From: Oscillospiraceae bacterium
GTDB taxonomy: Bacteria > Bacillota > Clostridia > Oscillospirales > Oscillospiraceae
Assembly: GCA_009781855.1 (NCBI GenBank)
Contig: WQUY01000025.1
Location: forward strand, 1 to 32,507
Reading direction: 5' to 3'
Length of the DNA: 32,507 nt
The position numbers were made by a program, and so were the translations under genes. Shown here piece after piece: positions 31,706-32,507 of the stretch (its first letter is position 1; each line of letters begins with the position of its first letter). The notes beneath the pieces were generated by a model. That model had not been told where the DNA came from, made no database searches, and saw only the letters and a program-made list of their open reading frames with translations.

Positions 31706-31822
31706 TTAAAGCTTTCGAACCCTTAATGCCAATCGAGCTATCCAATAAAACACCGCATAAAGCACTTTTTCCCACGTCTTGGAGAATTTCCCGGGATTAT
31801 ACGCTCTTGTTCTTTTGTTCAT
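31706..31822 (-). CDS. Tiny basic protein
   Basis: A 38-aa ORF starts in an ATGA overlap with the upstream zincin gene and ends 29 bases before the ParB-like gene. It reads MNKRTRAYNPGKFSKTWEKV then a hydrophobic LYAVFYWIARLALRV and KL. Basic with one hydrophobic helix, it could be a membrane-interacting peptide. It is supported mostly by coupling to its neighbour. Confidence 0.5.
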   Translation of the reverse strand: MNKRTRAYNPGKFSKTWEKVLYAVFYWIARLALRVRKL

Positions 31823-32160
31823 AATGCGCCTACCGCCTTAAACGCTTCAAGCATTTTAGGGAATTGCGTTGCAATCCAGTGTACATTGTGCTCAGTGTCT
31901 ATCGGCGATCGCGATAGCCCACTCTCGAAGATGAACGCATGGATAAGTTCGTGTCGCATTGTGAGCCTTGATTGCGCGGCCCTTATCTCGTCAATACTTA
32001 AAGATGATTGTTCATCGGGGAACATTTCTGTTTCGACATAAATTTGCTTATCTAAATAAGAGCAATATCCATGAGCATTTTTTAATTCCACGCAATCGGT
32101 CTCTGTGGTTTCAATGATGCGGTATTCTGAGCCTAAGATGCTTATTTTTTGTTCTTTCAT
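31819..32160 (-). CDS. HELIH-type zincin-like phage protein
   Basis: The 113-aa protein starts at ATG 32160 behind AGGAGATAAA; an upstream in-frame extension to 32208 lies inside the BspA-like gene. It has a beta-type N-terminal half (KISILGSEYRIIETTETDC, GYCSYLDKQIYVE) and the zinc-binding motif HELIH in LTMRHELIHAFIFESGL, followed by a possible downstream ligand region (DTEHNVHWIAT). Compact proteins of this type occur in phages, some near ImmA/IrrE-type immunity peptidases, but no repressor partner is in the window. Substrate unknown. Confidence 0.78.
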   Translation of the reverse strand: MKEQKISILGSEYRIIETTETDCVELKNAHGYCSYLDKQIYVETEMFPDEQSSLSIDEIRAAQSRLTMRHELIHAFIFESGLSRSPIDTEHNVHWIATQFPKMLEAFKAVGAL

Positions 32161-32161
32161 T

Positions 32162-32507
32162 TTATCTCCTCTGCCACACCCATGTGTCAGCCATGGTTGC
32201 GCCATCATACTGAGCCATAAGCTGGGCAGATGTCAAAACGTGCGAGCCCTGTGGGTCGTAATCCGCACCACTGCCGACATTTTGCCAAAACCCTGTAAAC
32301 TCCGCATCATTTGGCACATTTACAAGACGAGCATTTGTTTCGAAACCAAAATGCTCACCAAGCTTTAATTTGCTCAACCTGTGTGCATCTTGAAACATGC
32401 TGCTTTGCGATGTTGCGTTTTCTGTATCCCAGCTTGATATATCAAGGCTTGTCACTCCGCTAAATGCAAACATGGTGCTAAATGACTCAACGTTGCTTGT
32501 GTTCCAG
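32162..32507 (-). CDS. BspA-type repeat (DUF285) protein, 5' part outside window
   Basis: The frame is open through the right edge and ends at 32162. It contains BspA/DUF285 repeat units (WNTSNVESFSTMF, SLDISSWDTENATSQSSMF) followed by a typical C-terminus (GFWQNVGSGADYDPQGSHVL, then QLMAQYDGATMADTWVWQ). DUF285 repeats are leucine-rich surface-type repeats involved in host or matrix binding in bacteria. Here it precedes a phage DNA-packaging region on the same strand, so it is either a moron or a host gene next to the phage. The full length and start are not visible. Confidence 0.85.
   Translation of the reverse strand, partial: WNTSNVESFSTMFAFSGVTSLDISSWDTENATSQSSMFQDAHRLSKLKLGEHFGFETNARLVNVPNDAEFTGFWQNVGSGADYDPQGSHVLTSAQLMAQYDGATMADTWVWQRR

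Larger units (their letters stand above)
5206..32507 (-). mobile_element. Tailed-phage prophage, left part (late genes and accessory end)
   Basis: From just after tRNA-Val to the right edge all supported genes are on the minus strand. They include a continuous siphovirus-type series: terminase, portal, minor capsid, scaffold, capsid, head-tail joining proteins, tail assembly proteins, tape measure, tail tip, fibre, holin and endolysin. Many junctions are ATGA or TAATG overlaps. Integrase, repressor, replication genes and the second attachment site are not in the window. The left limit at the tRNA 3' end is inferred from position, not from a visible att duplication. Confidence 0.88.

Noticed and set aside
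1..32507. CRISPR array, rRNA or insertion sequence
   Set aside because: No regularly spaced direct repeats, no rRNA motifs and no transposase-like ORF with terminal inverted repeats were seen.

Overview
The window looks like the edge of a Firmicutes (Clostridia-type) chromosome carrying a tailed prophage. Host evidence: an SLH-domain surface protein with InlB/Flg_new-type repeats, a DUF1667 + FAD oxidoreductase + DUF2284 redox cluster, strong AGGAGG-type ribosome sites and consensus sigma-A-like promoters. The species cannot be named from the sequence alone.

Layout: 1-5205 is host. It holds a frame-broken S-layer protein gene (+), then on the minus strand a YgjP-like metallopeptidase, a GNAT acetyltransferase behind a palindromic operator/promoter, and a three-gene redox operon, then tRNA-Val(GAC) on the plus strand. 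The tRNA 3' end is the likely prophage boundary. From about 5206 to the right edge essentially every gene is on the minus strand, so the prophage is read right to left.

In transcription order (right to left): a BspA-like repeat protein running off the window, an HELIH zincin, a tiny basic protein, a ParB-like/DUF4417 fusion, an HEVAH zincin, a 49-aa protein, a terminase whose N-terminus carries a small-subunit-like HTH region, portal, minor capsid protein, a zinc ribbon protein preceded by a palindrome and -10 element, scaffold, major capsid, head-tail connector and three minor capsid/completion proteins, tail protein, a Lys-rich peptide, two tail-assembly proteins, a 1258-aa tape measure, distal tail and tail-tip proteins (one with an internal duplication), a fibre-like protein, accessory tail proteins, holin-like proteins, an amidase endolysin with an SLH-like C-terminus, and a sigma-region-4-like regulator. 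A perfect intrinsic terminator directly follows that regulator and closes the late operon.

Beyond it lie two more units before the tRNA. The first (9019-9712) has its own promoter and terminator and contains two small reading frames that appear frame-broken: a decaying moron. The second (5402-8759) is a tightly packed eight-gene operon of small proteins I cannot assign to named systems: a basic DUF6582-like protein, two single-membrane-span proteins, helical proteins and a Cys-rich 262-aa protein. It is the best candidate here for an undescribed function. No integrase, repressor or replication genes lie in the window; they should be beyond the right edge.
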